In this document: one piece after another, positions 7,801 to 15,962 of the stretch
Layout: the number at the start of each line of letters is the position of its first letter
How positions within the stretch are numbered: position 1 is the first letter of the stretch
Origin: an uncultured Eubacteriales bacterium
GTDB lineage: Bacteria > Bacillota > Clostridia > Oscillospirales > Oscillospiraceae
Assembly: GCA_900316255.1 (NCBI GenBank)
Contig: ONCI01000038.1
Location: forward strand, 1 to 39,635
Length of the DNA stretch: 39,635 nt
Direction: 5' to 3'
Translations under genes and position numbers: made by a program
Notes under the pieces: model-generated
What the model was told of the DNA's origin: nothing
What the model saw: only the letters and a program-made list of their open reading frames with translations
Database searches by the model: none

Positions 7801-10800
7801 CGACACGGAGCAGGACCGGGGGACAGGCGGCTGGTACGATCTGCTGGCAAGCGAGGCCATGCTCACAAGTTATCTGGCCGTGGCCCGGGGCCAGGCGCCG
7901 CTGAAGCACTGGAAAAGGCTGGGCCGGGGCCTGCTGCAGAAGGACGGCTACCGGGGTCTTGCCAGCTGGACCGGCACCATGTTCGAATATTTGATGCCGG
8001 CCCTGTTCCTGCCCCCGGTGCCCGGGAGCCTCCTGCAGGAGAGCGCCCGCTTCTGCCTCTATGTGCAAAAACGGCGCCGCTATCCGGGCAAGCCCTGGGG
8101 CGTCTCCGAAAGCGCCTACTACGCCCTGGACGCGGGACTCAGCTACCGCTACAAGGCCAGCGGCTGCGCCGAGCTTGCCCTGAAGCGGGGCCAGGACGAG
8201 GACTTGGTCACCGCGCCCTACGCCGCCTTTCTGGCTCTGGCGGTGGACCCGTCAGCCGCGGTGCAGGATCTGCGGCTGTTCCTGCGCTGCAGCGCTCTGG
8301 GTCCCCAGGGCTTTTATGACGCGGTGGACTTCACCCCCTCCCGCTGCCGGGAGGAGGAGGGACAGGTGGTCCGCTGCACCATGGCCCACCACGTGGGCAT
8401 GAGCGTGGCCGCCGCGGCAAACTGCCTCTGCGGCGGGCTGCTGCGGGAGCTGTTTTTCCGGGATCCCGCCATGGCGGCCTATCTTCCCCTGCTGCAGGAG
8501 CGGATGCCCCAGGGCGTGCCTGTGCTGCGCCGGGAGCTGAGCCGGGTGCCGGAGAAGCCGCCCCGGGACCCGGAGCGCTGGTGGTCCGTCTCCGGCGGCG
8601 CGGAGGACGGGGAGGAACGGCGCTGCGTCCTCTCCAACGGGGCTTTCGAGCTGCTGCTCCACCGGGACGGGCGCAGCTGCGCCCAATACCGGGGCCTCAC
8701 AGTCTACGGACGGCCCGGATTGGAGGCGGGCAGTCCCCGGCTACGCCTGTTCTGGCAGGGAAAGGAGCTGCCCGATCCCGGCGAGGCGGGCCGCTGGGAG
8801 CTTTCGGAGACCCGGGGTCTCTGGTCCCGGGAAGCGGGAGAACTCCTCTGCCGGGAGGAGCGCTCCCTCCCCACCGGCCAGATCGGGGAGCGGTGGAGCC
8901 TGCATCTCCACGCCCTCCAAAAGGGCGATGGAGAACTCCGGCTGGAGCTTGTCCCCCTCCTCTGCCATCTGCGGGACCGCGACGCCCACCCGGCCTACTG
9001 GGCCACGGGCATCGAGGCGGAGAAGACGGGGACGGACGCCCTTCTGCTGCACCGGCTCCGGCGGGGCACCGTTCCTTCCCTCTGGCTCTGCCTGCGGACC
9101 GAGGGGAGCGCCGCCTGGTCCTTCGACGGCTCTGCCCGTCTTTCGCTGCCCTTTTCCCTGAAGACCGGTCAGACGCGGGAGCTGCGCCTGGCCCTCTGCT
9201 TGGGGGAAAGCCGGGAGACCGCCCTGGAGGGGGCTGCCCGCATCCTGCGGGATCCCGGCAGGGCCGATTTGGTGGGCGCTCTGGCCCAGCGGCTGGAGAT
9301 GAGCGGCACGGAACTGGGCAGGGCCATGGCCCTGCTGCAGCTGCTGTACCGTCCCCTCCACGCCGCGGTCCCCAGGCGGAAGCTCTGGCCCTTCGGCGTC
9401 TCCGGCGACCTGCCGCTGCTGCTCTGCGACGGACGCTCGGCGGAGGCTCTGCCCCTCCTGCGCCGCTTCCTGCTGGAGCAGGGGGAGTATCGCCAGCCCC
9501 TGCGCCGGGAGGTGGGCCGCCTGCTCTCCGGCTGGGGCCTGGAGGCCCTGCTGGATACCCCGGGCGGCGTCCACTTTGCTCCCCTCACCGCCCGGGAGAC
9601 CCTGCTGAGCCGGGCCTGCTTTTGCCCCGGCGAGACTCTGTGGCGCTTCCCGCCGCCTGTCCCGCCCCGGCTTAGCGCTCCGCGGCAGCGGGGCAGTCTC
9701 CCCCGCTTTTCCTTCGAGGGAGAGAGCTTTTCCTTTCTCACGCCGCCCCTCCCCGCCCGGGTCTGGCAGCTGCCCCTCTCCAACGGCCATATGGGCGCCA
9801 TCGCGGCGGACTGCGGCCCCGCCGCCCTCTGGCTGGACAATGCCCGGGAGCTGCCCCTCACGGTCCCCATGGAGGACCCGCGGGCCGCCCAGCCGCCGGA
9901 ACTGCTCTGGGCAGAGACGGAGGAGGGCCCAATAAGCCTCTTTGCCGCGGAGGACGGACGTCCCTGCCGGGTCAGCTTTGCCCCGGGCCACGCCCGCTGG
10001 GAAAAGGAGCTTTCCGGGCGCAGGGTGGTGACGGAGCTCTTCCTGCCCCCCTGGCAGAACGCCCGGCTGCTGCTGATCCGCGGGGCTGCGGGACTGGAGC
10101 TGCGCTGGCAGCTGCAGCCCCTGCTCTCTCCCGCGGACGCCTCCTCCCTGCGCTGCCGCTTTTCCGATGGCCTCTTTCGGGCGGAAAACCCGGAGAGCGG
10201 CCGGGAGGGGCTCTGTTTTCTGGCGGGATGCAGCGTGCCCTGCGGCTGCCGCACGGACTTTACGCCTCCCGCCATGCTGCTGCAGCTGCAGGCGGAGGAG
10301 CTCACGGTGCTGGGCTGCGGCTGCTGTACGGAGGCGGAGCTTCGCCAGCTGCTGCGCCCCGGCGCGGCGCTCTCCGCCCTGGCGGAGGTCCGCTCCCAGT
10401 GGCAGCGGCTCCTGGGGGAAAAGCCCAAAAAGACCGGGCTTGTTGCCCTGGACCGGCTCCTCTTCCCCTGGGCGGTCTACCAGGCGCTCGCCTGCCGCCT
10501 GCTGGGCCGGGCCAGCCTTTATCAGCGGGGCGGCGCCTACGGTTTCCGGGACCAGCTGCAGGACGCGGTGAATCTGCTGGGTCTGGATCCGGGTTACGCC
10601 CGGGAGCGGATCCTGGACGCCTGCCGCCACCAGTATGCGGAGGGAGACGTGATGCACTGGTGGCATCCCCTGCCGGAGGGGGACAAGGGGCTCCGCAGCC
10701 GCTGCAGCGACGATCTGCTCTGGCTGCCCTGGGCCCTCTGCGCCTATGTGGAGGCCACCGGGGACCTGGGCATCTGCACGCGCCAGGAGCCCTGGCTCTC

Positions 10801-11650
10801 CTCTCCGCCTCTCAGGGAAGGCGAGCATGACCGCTACGAGTCCGCCGCCTCCAAGCGCTCCGGCACGGTGCTGCAGCACGCCCGGGCCGCTCTGGAATGC
10901 TGCTTTGCCCGGGGCTTCGGCCCCCACGGTCTGCCTTTCTTCGGCAGCGGCGACTGGAACGACGCCATGGACGCCGTGGAGGGAGAGAGCGTCTGGCTGG
11001 GCTGGTTCCTCTCCGGCTGCGCCCTGGACTTTTCCGCCCTCCTGGAAGAGCTGGGCGAGCCTGACGCCCTGCGCTGCCGCAGCATCGCCGAGCAGGCCGG
11101 CCGTGCCGCGGAGCAGAGCTTCAACGGCCGCTTTTACCGCCGGGGCTATTGGGCGGACGGAGAGCCGCTGGGCGGGGACGGGCGCATGGACCTGCTGCCC
11201 CAGGCCTTTGCCGCCATGAGTCCCTTCTCGGATCCGCTCCACGCCGAGACGGCCCTGGACGAGGCCATCCGCCGCCTGTGGGATCGGGAGCACGGCCTCA
11301 TAAAGCTCTTTGACCCACCATTTTCCGAGAATGAGCGCAGCCCCGGCAGCATCACCGGCTACGGCAGAGGCGTCCGGGAAAACGGCGGGCAATACACCCA
11401 CGGTGCCCTGTGGCTGGCCCTGGCCTGCCTCCGCCGGGGGCGAAAACAGGACGGCCTTGCCCTGCTGCAGCTTCTCTCCCCCGGCTATGCGCAACGGGAC
11501 CTTGCCCGCTACGAGGCGGAGCCCTTCGTGCTGCCGGCGGATATCTGCTCCGCCCCCGGCCGGGAGGGGGAGGCGGGCTGGACCTGGTACACCGGCTCCG
11601 CCGGCTGGTTTTACCGCATTCTTACCGAGGAACTGAGCGAGCCGGAATGA
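4829..11650 (+). CDS. Cyclic beta-1,2-glucan synthase-like protein (GT84-GH189-like-GH94)
   Basis: The 2273-residue multidomain protein has NdvB/Cgs architecture. Residues about 275-320 form membrane helices. A GT84-type transferase domain (about 340-640) contains LTLDSDS (DxD, about 474) and RWVRGDWQ (about 623). More membrane helices lie at about 652-820. A glucoamylase-like middle domain (about 825-1240) has SSPTNIGMAM and MAHHVGMS; in characterised synthases this region (GH189) performs cyclisation. The C-terminal half is GH94 phosphorylase-like, with FRDQLQDAVNLL (about 1910) and GSGDWNDAMD (about 2040) holding the expected acid Asp. It probably makes beta-1,2-glucan from UDP-glucose at the membrane. 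It is shorter than the roughly 2800-residue proteobacterial enzymes. The ATG at 4829 follows AAGGAGA; the upstream in-frame TTG lacks one. Confidence 0.85.
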   Translation: MESVLNASYVENERLRACGGAAARLLPPRGEIRCRRLLPAVRKALRAIRRCCGLLQKRAETAAEVPAAWEWLLDNEYLARREAISAAGDLRGRDALRRSSEGPLILALARSLLLAGRGEVTEARAALFLEGFQTVTPLRRAELRCFPAALRLTVLEELAALSGELSRSGSPEDYAEGLEALFTTLRLFSTLDAEELLTGADRCHAILSRDPAGIFPRMDADSRRDYLCRLEKLARLRGQEEPAFAAALLREAEERNVHVGELLFPRAGEAPARLCTAFSLLMTLVLSLLLAFSRGGPLAAVLLLLPVWQLVKDGLDLLLSRLCPRRRLPRMDLREGVPPEGRTLCVISALLTGEEEARRLCRRLEEQRMAARREGPELLFGLLADLPEAQTETAPGDDALLRAAKTGIEALNARYGGGFFLFTRPRSFDGQLWTGRERKRGALLELAALCAGEKSALSVTGDPAPLRGVRFLLTLDSDSVLSPGSAGELIGAMLHPMNRPRIDEKTGLVTAGHGVIQPRLIVEPESACATDFALVFAGPGGSDPYGCLWGEGNQDAFGSCGFAGKGILDLRSLLRCSARHIPPGRVLSHDAVEGALLRGAYVGEAECADHFPAKPLAYYKRLHRWVRGDWQNLPFAFSRTLPETARRRLRENLLRSLLPPATLLAILAGFFLPGSPLVIAAWAALLALLDRLLLALLAESRRRAGRERRFSRLLTGMGGAIVQTFLRLWLLPYEAWICLSALVTALWRMTVSHKRLLQWQTAAQAEQGRGGLPAYCRAFLPAEALGLLCLLLSPGILGRSAGLLWLLSPAAACALGLPAGKESSLSSADREELLRLTEQSFRYYRDFCREEDHFLPPDNFQEQPPVGLAHRSSPTNIGMAMVAAVSAEAMGFCPRAEALALLSRITDTLECLPRFRGHFYNWYDTRSLSPLLPACLSTVDSGNLCASLITVEQALLSWGEAALAKRLRRLSEEMDFSFLYDPGRNLFYISYDTEQDRGTGGWYDLLASEAMLTSYLAVARGQAPLKHWKRLGRGLLQKDGYRGLASWTGTMFEYLMPALFLPPVPGSLLQESARFCLYVQKRRRYPGKPWGVSESAYYALDAGLSYRYKASGCAELALKRGQDEDLVTAPYAAFLALAVDPSAAVQDLRLFLRCSALGPQGFYDAVDFTPSRCREEEGQVVRCTMAHHVGMSVAAAANCLCGGLLRELFFRDPAMAAYLPLLQERMPQGVPVLRRELSRVPEKPPRDPERWWSVSGGAEDGEERRCVLSNGAFELLLHRDGRSCAQYRGLTVYGRPGLEAGSPRLRLFWQGKELPDPGEAGRWELSETRGLWSREAGELLCREERSLPTGQIGERWSLHLHALQKGDGELRLELVPLLCHLRDRDAHPAYWATGIEAEKTGTDALLLHRLRRGTVPSLWLCLRTEGSAAWSFDGSARLSLPFSLKTGQTRELRLALCLGESRETALEGAARILRDPGRADLVGALAQRLEMSGTELGRAMALLQLLYRPLHAAVPRRKLWPFGVSGDLPLLLCDGRSAEALPLLRRFLLEQGEYRQPLRREVGRLLSGWGLEALLDTPGGVHFAPLTARETLLSRACFCPGETLWRFPPPVPPRLSAPRQRGSLPRFSFEGESFSFLTPPLPARVWQLPLSNGHMGAIAADCGPAALWLDNARELPLTVPMEDPRAAQPPELLWAETEEGPISLFAAEDGRPCRVSFAPGHARWEKELSGRRVVTELFLPPWQNARLLLIRGAAGLELRWQLQPLLSPADASSLRCRFSDGLFRAENPESGREGLCFLAGCSVPCGCRTDFTPPAMLLQLQAEELTVLGCGCCTEAELRQLLRPGAALSALAEVRSQWQRLLGEKPKKTGLVALDRLLFPWAVYQALACRLLGRASLYQRGGAYGFRDQLQDAVNLLGLDPGYARERILDACRHQYAEGDVMHWWHPLPEGDKGLRSRCSDDLLWLPWALCAYVEATGDLGICTRQEPWLSSPPLREGEHDRYESAASKRSGTVLQHARAALECCFARGFGPHGLPFFGSGDWNDAMDAVEGESVWLGWFLSGCALDFSALLEELGEPDALRCRSIAEQAGRAAEQSFNGRFYRRGYWADGEPLGGDGRMDLLPQAFAAMSPFSDPLHAETALDEAIRRLWDREHGLIKLFDPPFSENERSPGSITGYGRGVRENGGQYTHGALWLALACLRRGRKQDGLALLQLLSPGYAQRDLARYEAEPFVLPADICSAPGREGEAGWTWYTGSAGWFYRILTEELSEPE

Positions 11651-11675
11651 GGTCTGCATTCCGGCTCCCTTTTCG
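11640..11675 (+). terminator. Terminator after the glucan synthase gene
   Basis: AGCCGGAATG pairs with CATTCCGGCT across a 7-base loop, followed by CCCTTTTCGCTCTT. The stop codon lies at the top of the stem. The tail is only moderately T-rich. Confidence 0.65.
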
Positions 11676-11713
11676 CTCTTCACTTTTCTCTCTTCTCACT
11701 TCACTTTTCCCTC

Positions 11714-11742
11714 TTCACTCTTCGGGAATCTCGTGGTATAAT
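11714..11742 (+). promoter_or_regulatory. Promoter of the M16 peptidase/lgt operon
   Basis: TTCACT (11714-11719), 17 bases, TATAAT (11737-11742). The -35 is weak and the -10 perfect. It would start a leader of about 220 bases that carries the structures at 11751-11951. Confidence 0.65.
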
Positions 11743-11750
11743 AATGTGAT

Positions 11751-11951
11751 AATGATCATCGGATAGCGAAAACAATCGAGGATTCGATTGTTTTCGCTGC
11801 CAAACGACACGTTTGGCAGCGAATGATTATTTGAATCATTCGCCCGATGCTCATTGCAATGAATATATGGCAAAACAGCTTTGCTGTTTTGCTGCGCCGC
11901 AAAGCGACGCAGCGAAAAGCTTTTTGGCTTTTCGCCATCATATAATCATTG
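11751..11951 (+). ncRNA. Two tandem cloverleaf-like palindromic structures in the M16 operon leader
   Basis: Unit A (11751-11855): outer arms AATGATCATCGG and CCGATGCTCATT (11 of 12 pairs) enclose three hairpins: AGCGAAAACAATCGA/TCGATTGTTTTCGCT (11765-11798, 15 bp perfect), GCCAAACG/CGTTTGGC (11799-11817) and GCGAATGATT/AATCATTCGC (11819-11843). Unit B (11857-11951): outer arms CAATGAATATATGGC and GCCATCATATAATCATTG (15 pairs with small bulges) enclose AAAACAGC/GCTGTTTT (11872-11890), GCTGCGCCGC/GCGACGCAGC (11891-11913) and CGAAAAGC/GCTTTTCG (11913-11934). Arms of A and B are unrelated in sequence, but the layout is the same. It matches no riboswitch or leader I know. Whether it acts as RNA or DNA is unknown. 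Confidence 0.5.
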
Positions 11952-11972
11952 TAAATTATGTGGAGGTGCCCC

Positions 11973-13289
11973 ATGGAGCTGACAAGGACCGAGATCCTCC
12001 CCGGCGTGTGGCTGAACGCCCTGCACACGGAGAAATTCAAGACCGCCTGCCTGAGTCTGAGCCTGCTGACCCAGCTGACGCGGGAGACCGCGTCCATGAA
12101 CGCCCTGATCCCCTACGTTCTGCGTCGGGGCACCACCCGCTATCCGGATATGGAGGCTCTCTCCGCCCGGATGGACGAGCTTTACGGCGCCGCGGTGGAG
12201 CCGGTGGTCCGCCGCATCGGCGAGATCCAGTGCCTGGGCTTCTATGCCAGCATCCCCGAGGGAGACTTTCTCCCCGGCGGCAAGGCTGTGCTGCATGAAG
12301 TCTGCGAGCTGCTGGGAAGCCTGCTGCTCTCCCCCGCCACCCGGGGCGGCCTGCTTCTGCCCCAGTATGTGGACAGCGAGCGGGAGAAGATGCTGGAGGC
12401 CATCCGCAGCCGGGTCAACGAAAAGCGCAGCTACGCGCTCATGCGCTGCGTGGAGGAGATGTGCTGCTTTGAGGATTTCGCCGTGGGCCGTCTGGGCAGC
12501 GAGAGCGAGTGCGAAAACATCAACTACAAAAAGCTCACCCGCCAGTACCACAGCCTGCTGCAGCAGAGTCCGGTGGAGATCTTCTACTGCGGCCGGGCCG
12601 ACGAGCGGGAGGTCCGCGCCTGCCTGCGGGACGCGCTCATCACCCTGCCCCGGGGCGAGATCGACTATGAGATCGGCACAGACCTGCGCATGAACGCCCT
12701 GGAGGATGCGCCCCGCTTCAAGGAAGAGGCGCTGGACGTGAACCAGGGGCAGCTCTGCATCGGCTGGCGGCTGGGCGAGTGCATGGAGGACCCGGACCTG
12801 GCCTCCCTGCTGGTCTTCAACGCCGTTTTCGGCGCGGGCACCACCTCCAAGCTCTTCCAGAACGTGCGGGAAAAGCTGCAGCTCTGCTATTTTGCGGGCT
12901 CCCTGGTGGACGTGCACAAGGGGCTGCTGCTGGTGTCCGCGGGCATCGATTTTGACAAGCTGGACGCCGCCCGGGAGGAGATCTTTGCCCAGCTGGAGGC
13001 CATGAAGCGCTGCGAGATCAGTGCCGAGGAGCTGGCCGCCGCCAAGGCGGGCATCGCCTCGGACCTGCGGGCCATGACCGACAGCCAGGGCGAGCTGGAG
13101 GGCTTTCTCCTGGCCCAGACGGTGGACGGCCTGGATTACGGTCCCCTGGAGCTGGCAGCCCTTGTGGAGGACGTAAGCGCCGAGGAGGTCTCCGCCATCG
13201 CCCGCAGCACAGAATGCGACCAGATCTACTTCCTGCGAGGAAGCGAAGACGAAGAAGAAACCGAGGAAGGCGAAGAAGATGGAGAGTAA
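11973..13289 (+). CDS. M16-family peptidase-like protein, non-catalytic partner (YmfF-like)
   Basis: A 438-residue M16-fold protein without the HxxEH zinc motif, which should lie in the first 70 residues. It pairs with the next gene, which has the motif, as in ymfF/ymfH-type pairs where the inactive chain completes a heterodimeric clamshell. The C-terminal tail is very acidic (EDEEETEEGEEDGE). The ATG at 11973 is chosen because GGAGGTG lies 5 bases before it; the ATG at 11958 has no ribosome binding site and overlaps it. It overlaps the next gene by 11 bases. Its substrate is unknown. Confidence 0.8.
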   Translation: MELTRTEILPGVWLNALHTEKFKTACLSLSLLTQLTRETASMNALIPYVLRRGTTRYPDMEALSARMDELYGAAVEPVVRRIGEIQCLGFYASIPEGDFLPGGKAVLHEVCELLGSLLLSPATRGGLLLPQYVDSEREKMLEAIRSRVNEKRSYALMRCVEEMCCFEDFAVGRLGSESECENINYKKLTRQYHSLLQQSPVEIFYCGRADEREVRACLRDALITLPRGEIDYEIGTDLRMNALEDAPRFKEEALDVNQGQLCIGWRLGECMEDPDLASLLVFNAVFGAGTTSKLFQNVREKLQLCYFAGSLVDVHKGLLLVSAGIDFDKLDAAREEIFAQLEAMKRCEISAEELAAAKAGIASDLRAMTDSQGELEGFLLAQTVDGLDYGPLELAALVEDVSAEEVSAIARSTECDQIYFLRGSEDEEETEEGEEDGE

Positions 13290-14556
13290 ACGCTATTCCG
13301 CCATCGGCGAGACGCTGTACAGCGAGACCCTGCCCAACGGCCTGCGCCTGCGGGTGGTGCCAAAGCCCGGCTTTTGCAGCCGTTATGCGGTCTTCGCCGC
13401 CAACTACGGCGGCGCCCACCGGCGCTTTTTCCTGGACGGGAAGCCTGTGGAAACGCCTGCCGGCGTGGCCCACTACCTGGAGCACAAGATGTTCGACCTG
13501 CCCGGGGGCGACAATGCCCTGGACGTACTCAGCGCCAACGGCGCCGACCCCAATGCCTTCACCGCCTCGGGCATCACCTGCTACTACTTCCAGTGCACCG
13601 AGCACTTTGAAGAGAATCTGCGCCTGCTGCTGCACTTTGTCTCCACCCCCTACTTCACCGAGGAGACGGTGCAGAAGGAGCAGGGCATCATCGCCCAGGA
13701 GATCCAGATGGGCGAGGACAGCCCCGGCAGCGCCGTGTACCACAGGCTGCTGCGCCAGCTCTATGCCGCCCATCCCATCCGGGACAAGGTGGTGGGCACC
13801 CTGGACAGCATCAAGGAGATCACGGCCGAGACGCTTTATGCCTGCCACAAGGTTTTCTACGCCCCGGGCAACATGTGCCTTTGCGTAGAGGGCGACGTGG
13901 ACCCGGAGGAGATCGCCCGTATCGCCCGGGAGGCCCTGGGCGAAGGGGGCGAAAGCCTGCCCCGGGCGGACTTTGGCCCGGAGGAGTCCCCTCTGCCGGT
14001 GGAGAAGCTCCACCGGGAGCAGATGGATGTCTCCGCGCCCCAGTTCCTCATCGGCGCCAAGCTCAGCCCTCCCGCAAACGGCGAGGCGGCGCTGCGCCTG
14101 CGCCTGGTCTCCGCCCTGGCCCTGCGCCTGCTGGTGGGTTCAAGCTCCGATTTCTATAACCGGCTCTACGCCTCCGGGCTGCTGAACCGGGATTTTGACG
14201 CCGAGGCGGACTTTTCCGCCGGCACCGGCACCCTGCTCATCGGCGGGGAGAGCCCGGACCCGGAGGCTGTGCTGCGCGAGCTCACAGAGGAGCTGCGGCG
14301 CGTCGATAAAACGGGTCTGGACCCCCAGCGCTTCGAGCGGGCGAAGCGGGCCTCTCTGGGCGCCCGTCTCCGGGGACTGGAGGATTTTGAGAGCGTGTGC
14401 ATCGCCCTGGCGGAAAGCCTGTTCGAGGGCTGCTGCGCCCTGGACGCCACGGAGCTGCTGCAGAGCGTGACGAAGGCCGAGTGCGAGGACTTCCTCCGCC
14501 GGGAGCTGCGGGAGGAGAAGCTGGCCCTCTCCATCATCGAGCCGAGGAGGAGCTGA
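13279..14556 (+). CDS. M16-family zinc metallopeptidase (YmfH-like)
   Basis: The 425-residue protein has HYLEHKMF at about residues 62-69, the inverted zinc motif HxxEH of M16 peptidases, and the downstream glutamate region EQGIIAQEIQMGED (about 135-148) expected to supply the third ligand. It is cytoplasmic by sequence (no signal peptide). With the preceding non-catalytic chain it probably forms a two-subunit oligopeptidase or peptide-processing enzyme. Its start overlaps the end of the partner gene by 11 bases, so the two are likely made in equal amounts. lgt follows one base after the stop. Confidence 0.88.
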   Translation: MESKRYSAIGETLYSETLPNGLRLRVVPKPGFCSRYAVFAANYGGAHRRFFLDGKPVETPAGVAHYLEHKMFDLPGGDNALDVLSANGADPNAFTASGITCYYFQCTEHFEENLRLLLHFVSTPYFTEETVQKEQGIIAQEIQMGEDSPGSAVYHRLLRQLYAAHPIRDKVVGTLDSIKEITAETLYACHKVFYAPGNMCLCVEGDVDPEEIARIAREALGEGGESLPRADFGPEESPLPVEKLHREQMDVSAPQFLIGAKLSPPANGEAALRLRLVSALALRLLVGSSSDFYNRLYASGLLNRDFDAEADFSAGTGTLLIGGESPDPEAVLRELTEELRRVDKTGLDPQRFERAKRASLGARLRGLEDFESVCIALAESLFEGCCALDATELLQSVTKAECEDFLRRELREEKLALSIIEPRRS

Positions 14557-14557
14557 C

Positions 14558-15505
14558 ATGACGAGCGTACTGCGTTTTCTCTCCCTTCTGGAGGAGACCG
14601 TGCTGGAGACCATCCAGCGGGATTCTGTCATCAGCTTTCCGGGGCTGGGGATCTTCGGCCTGAACCCGCCTGCCTCCTTCAGTGTCTTCGGCCATCGGAT
14701 CTATTTCTACGGGGTGCTCTTTGCCCTTGGCTTCACCCTGGGCATCCTCTACTGCGCCCGGCGCAGCAAGGATTTCGGCCTGAAGTCCGATGATTTTTAC
14801 GATATGGTGATCCTGCTGATCCCGCTCTCCATCCTCTGCGCCCGGATCTATTTCGTGCTCTTCCGGCTGGACGAATTTGCGGGGCGGCCCCTCATCGCCT
14901 ACTTCGCGGTGTGGGAGGGGGGCATCGCCATCTACGGGGGCATCATCGGCGGGATCCTGGCCATCTGGCTGGTCACCCGGCGCAAGAAGCTCCCCTTCCT
15001 GGCCATGCTGGACTTGACCGTTTTCGGCGTGCTCATCGGCCAGATCATCGGCCGCTGGGGCAACTTCATGAACCGGGAGGCCTTCGGCGGCCAGACGGAG
15101 ATCTTCTGCCGCATGGGGCTGACGGATCCCTCAGGTCACACGATTTACGTCCACCCCACCTTTCTTTACGAAAGCCTCTGGAATCTGGTGCTTTTCCTTG
15201 GGCTCTGGCTCTGGGTGAAAAAGGGCAAACGGAAATATGACGGGCAGATGTCCCTGCTCTATCTCTTCTTCTACGGTCTGGGCCGGGCCTGGATCGAGGG
15301 CCTGCGCACCGACAGTCTCTACATCGGCCACACGGGCATCCGGGTGTCCCAGGCGCTGAGCCTGGTGCTGGTGCTCTTCGCCGGGGCCCTGCTCCTGTGG
15401 GAGCGCCGCCGGGAGCATCCGGCGTCGGAGCTCTGGGTCAACCGAGTGAAGGCCGCGGAGGAAGGAAAACAAAACGAAGAACAAGCCACGCAAAGCGGCA
15501 AATGA
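14558..15505 (+). CDS. lgt: Prolipoprotein diacylglyceryl transferase
   Basis: The 315-residue integral membrane enzyme transfers diacylglycerol from phosphatidylglycerol to the lipobox cysteine of prolipoproteins. The Lgt signature GRWGNFMNREAFGG is at about residues 167-180, and WEGGIAIYGGIIGG precedes it. About seven hydrophobic segments are visible. The N-terminus is roughly 30 residues longer than typical; the chosen ATG has GAGGAGG 7 bases upstream, and no internal start is better supported. Predicted lipoproteins in this window (26495-27673 and 39529 onward) would be its substrates. Confidence 0.95.
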   Translation: MTSVLRFLSLLEETVLETIQRDSVISFPGLGIFGLNPPASFSVFGHRIYFYGVLFALGFTLGILYCARRSKDFGLKSDDFYDMVILLIPLSILCARIYFVLFRLDEFAGRPLIAYFAVWEGGIAIYGGIIGGILAIWLVTRRKKLPFLAMLDLTVFGVLIGQIIGRWGNFMNREAFGGQTEIFCRMGLTDPSGHTIYVHPTFLYESLWNLVLFLGLWLWVKKGKRKYDGQMSLLYLFFYGLGRAWIEGLRTDSLYIGHTGIRVSQALSLVLVLFAGALLLWERRREHPASELWVNRVKAAEEGKQNEEQATQSGK

Positions 15506-15520
15506 TAAGGAGGCTCTATC

Positions 15521-15949
15521 ATGGCAGATTACAAAGAATTGTTCGGTTCTCTGGTCAACAAGGCCAAGGACGTGATGGAAAGCACCGGCGTCACCGAGGT
15601 GTACCAGAAGGGCGCCAGCCGCACCAAGGCCTACAGCCGCATCGCCCGCCTGACGCTGGACACCAACAGCCAGGCCGAGGAGCTGCGCAAGGTCTATACC
15701 GAGATCGGCCGGCTCTATTTTGAGCAGGCCCGGGAGAATCCCGAAGGCGTGTTCGCCCCCCTCTTTGCCCAGGCCGGCAAGCTCATGGACGAGCTGAAGG
15801 CCAAGGAAGACGAGCTGGAGGAGCTGAAGCGCTCCCTGAGCGCGGAGGCGGAGGAAAAGGACATCGAGGTGGAGATCACCCAGGACATCGACGAGTTTGA
15901 CCAGGTGGTCAGCGCCACCGAAGCCGAGGGCAAGGGCGGCGAAGACTGA
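15521..15949 (+). CDS. Small acidic coiled-coil protein of unknown function
   Basis: A 142-residue soluble protein with no family I can name. Residues about 95-115 are heptad-like and rich in Glu, Lys and Leu (KLMDELKAKEDELEELKRSL), suggesting a short coiled coil. The C-terminus is acidic. AAGGAGG lies 9 bases before the ATG. It sits between lgt and a membrane glycosyltransferase, 15 bases after lgt and 13 bases before the next gene, so it is co-transcribed with envelope genes; this alone does not give it a function. Confidence 0.75.
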   Translation: MADYKELFGSLVNKAKDVMESTGVTEVYQKGASRTKAYSRIARLTLDTNSQAEELRKVYTEIGRLYFEQARENPEGVFAPLFAQAGKLMDELKAKEDELEELKRSLSAEAEEKDIEVEITQDIDEFDQVVSATEAEGKGGED

Positions 15950-15962
15950 ACCGGGAGGTCCC

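Noticed and set aside
4793-11683. Two very long minus-strand open frames (1091 and 980 codons) opposite the glucan synthase gene
   Set aside because: They are mirror frames of a very GC-rich gene; the translations are low-complexity, rich in Gly, Gln, Pro and Ala, with no recognisable domain, while the plus strand encodes a clear multidomain enzyme.
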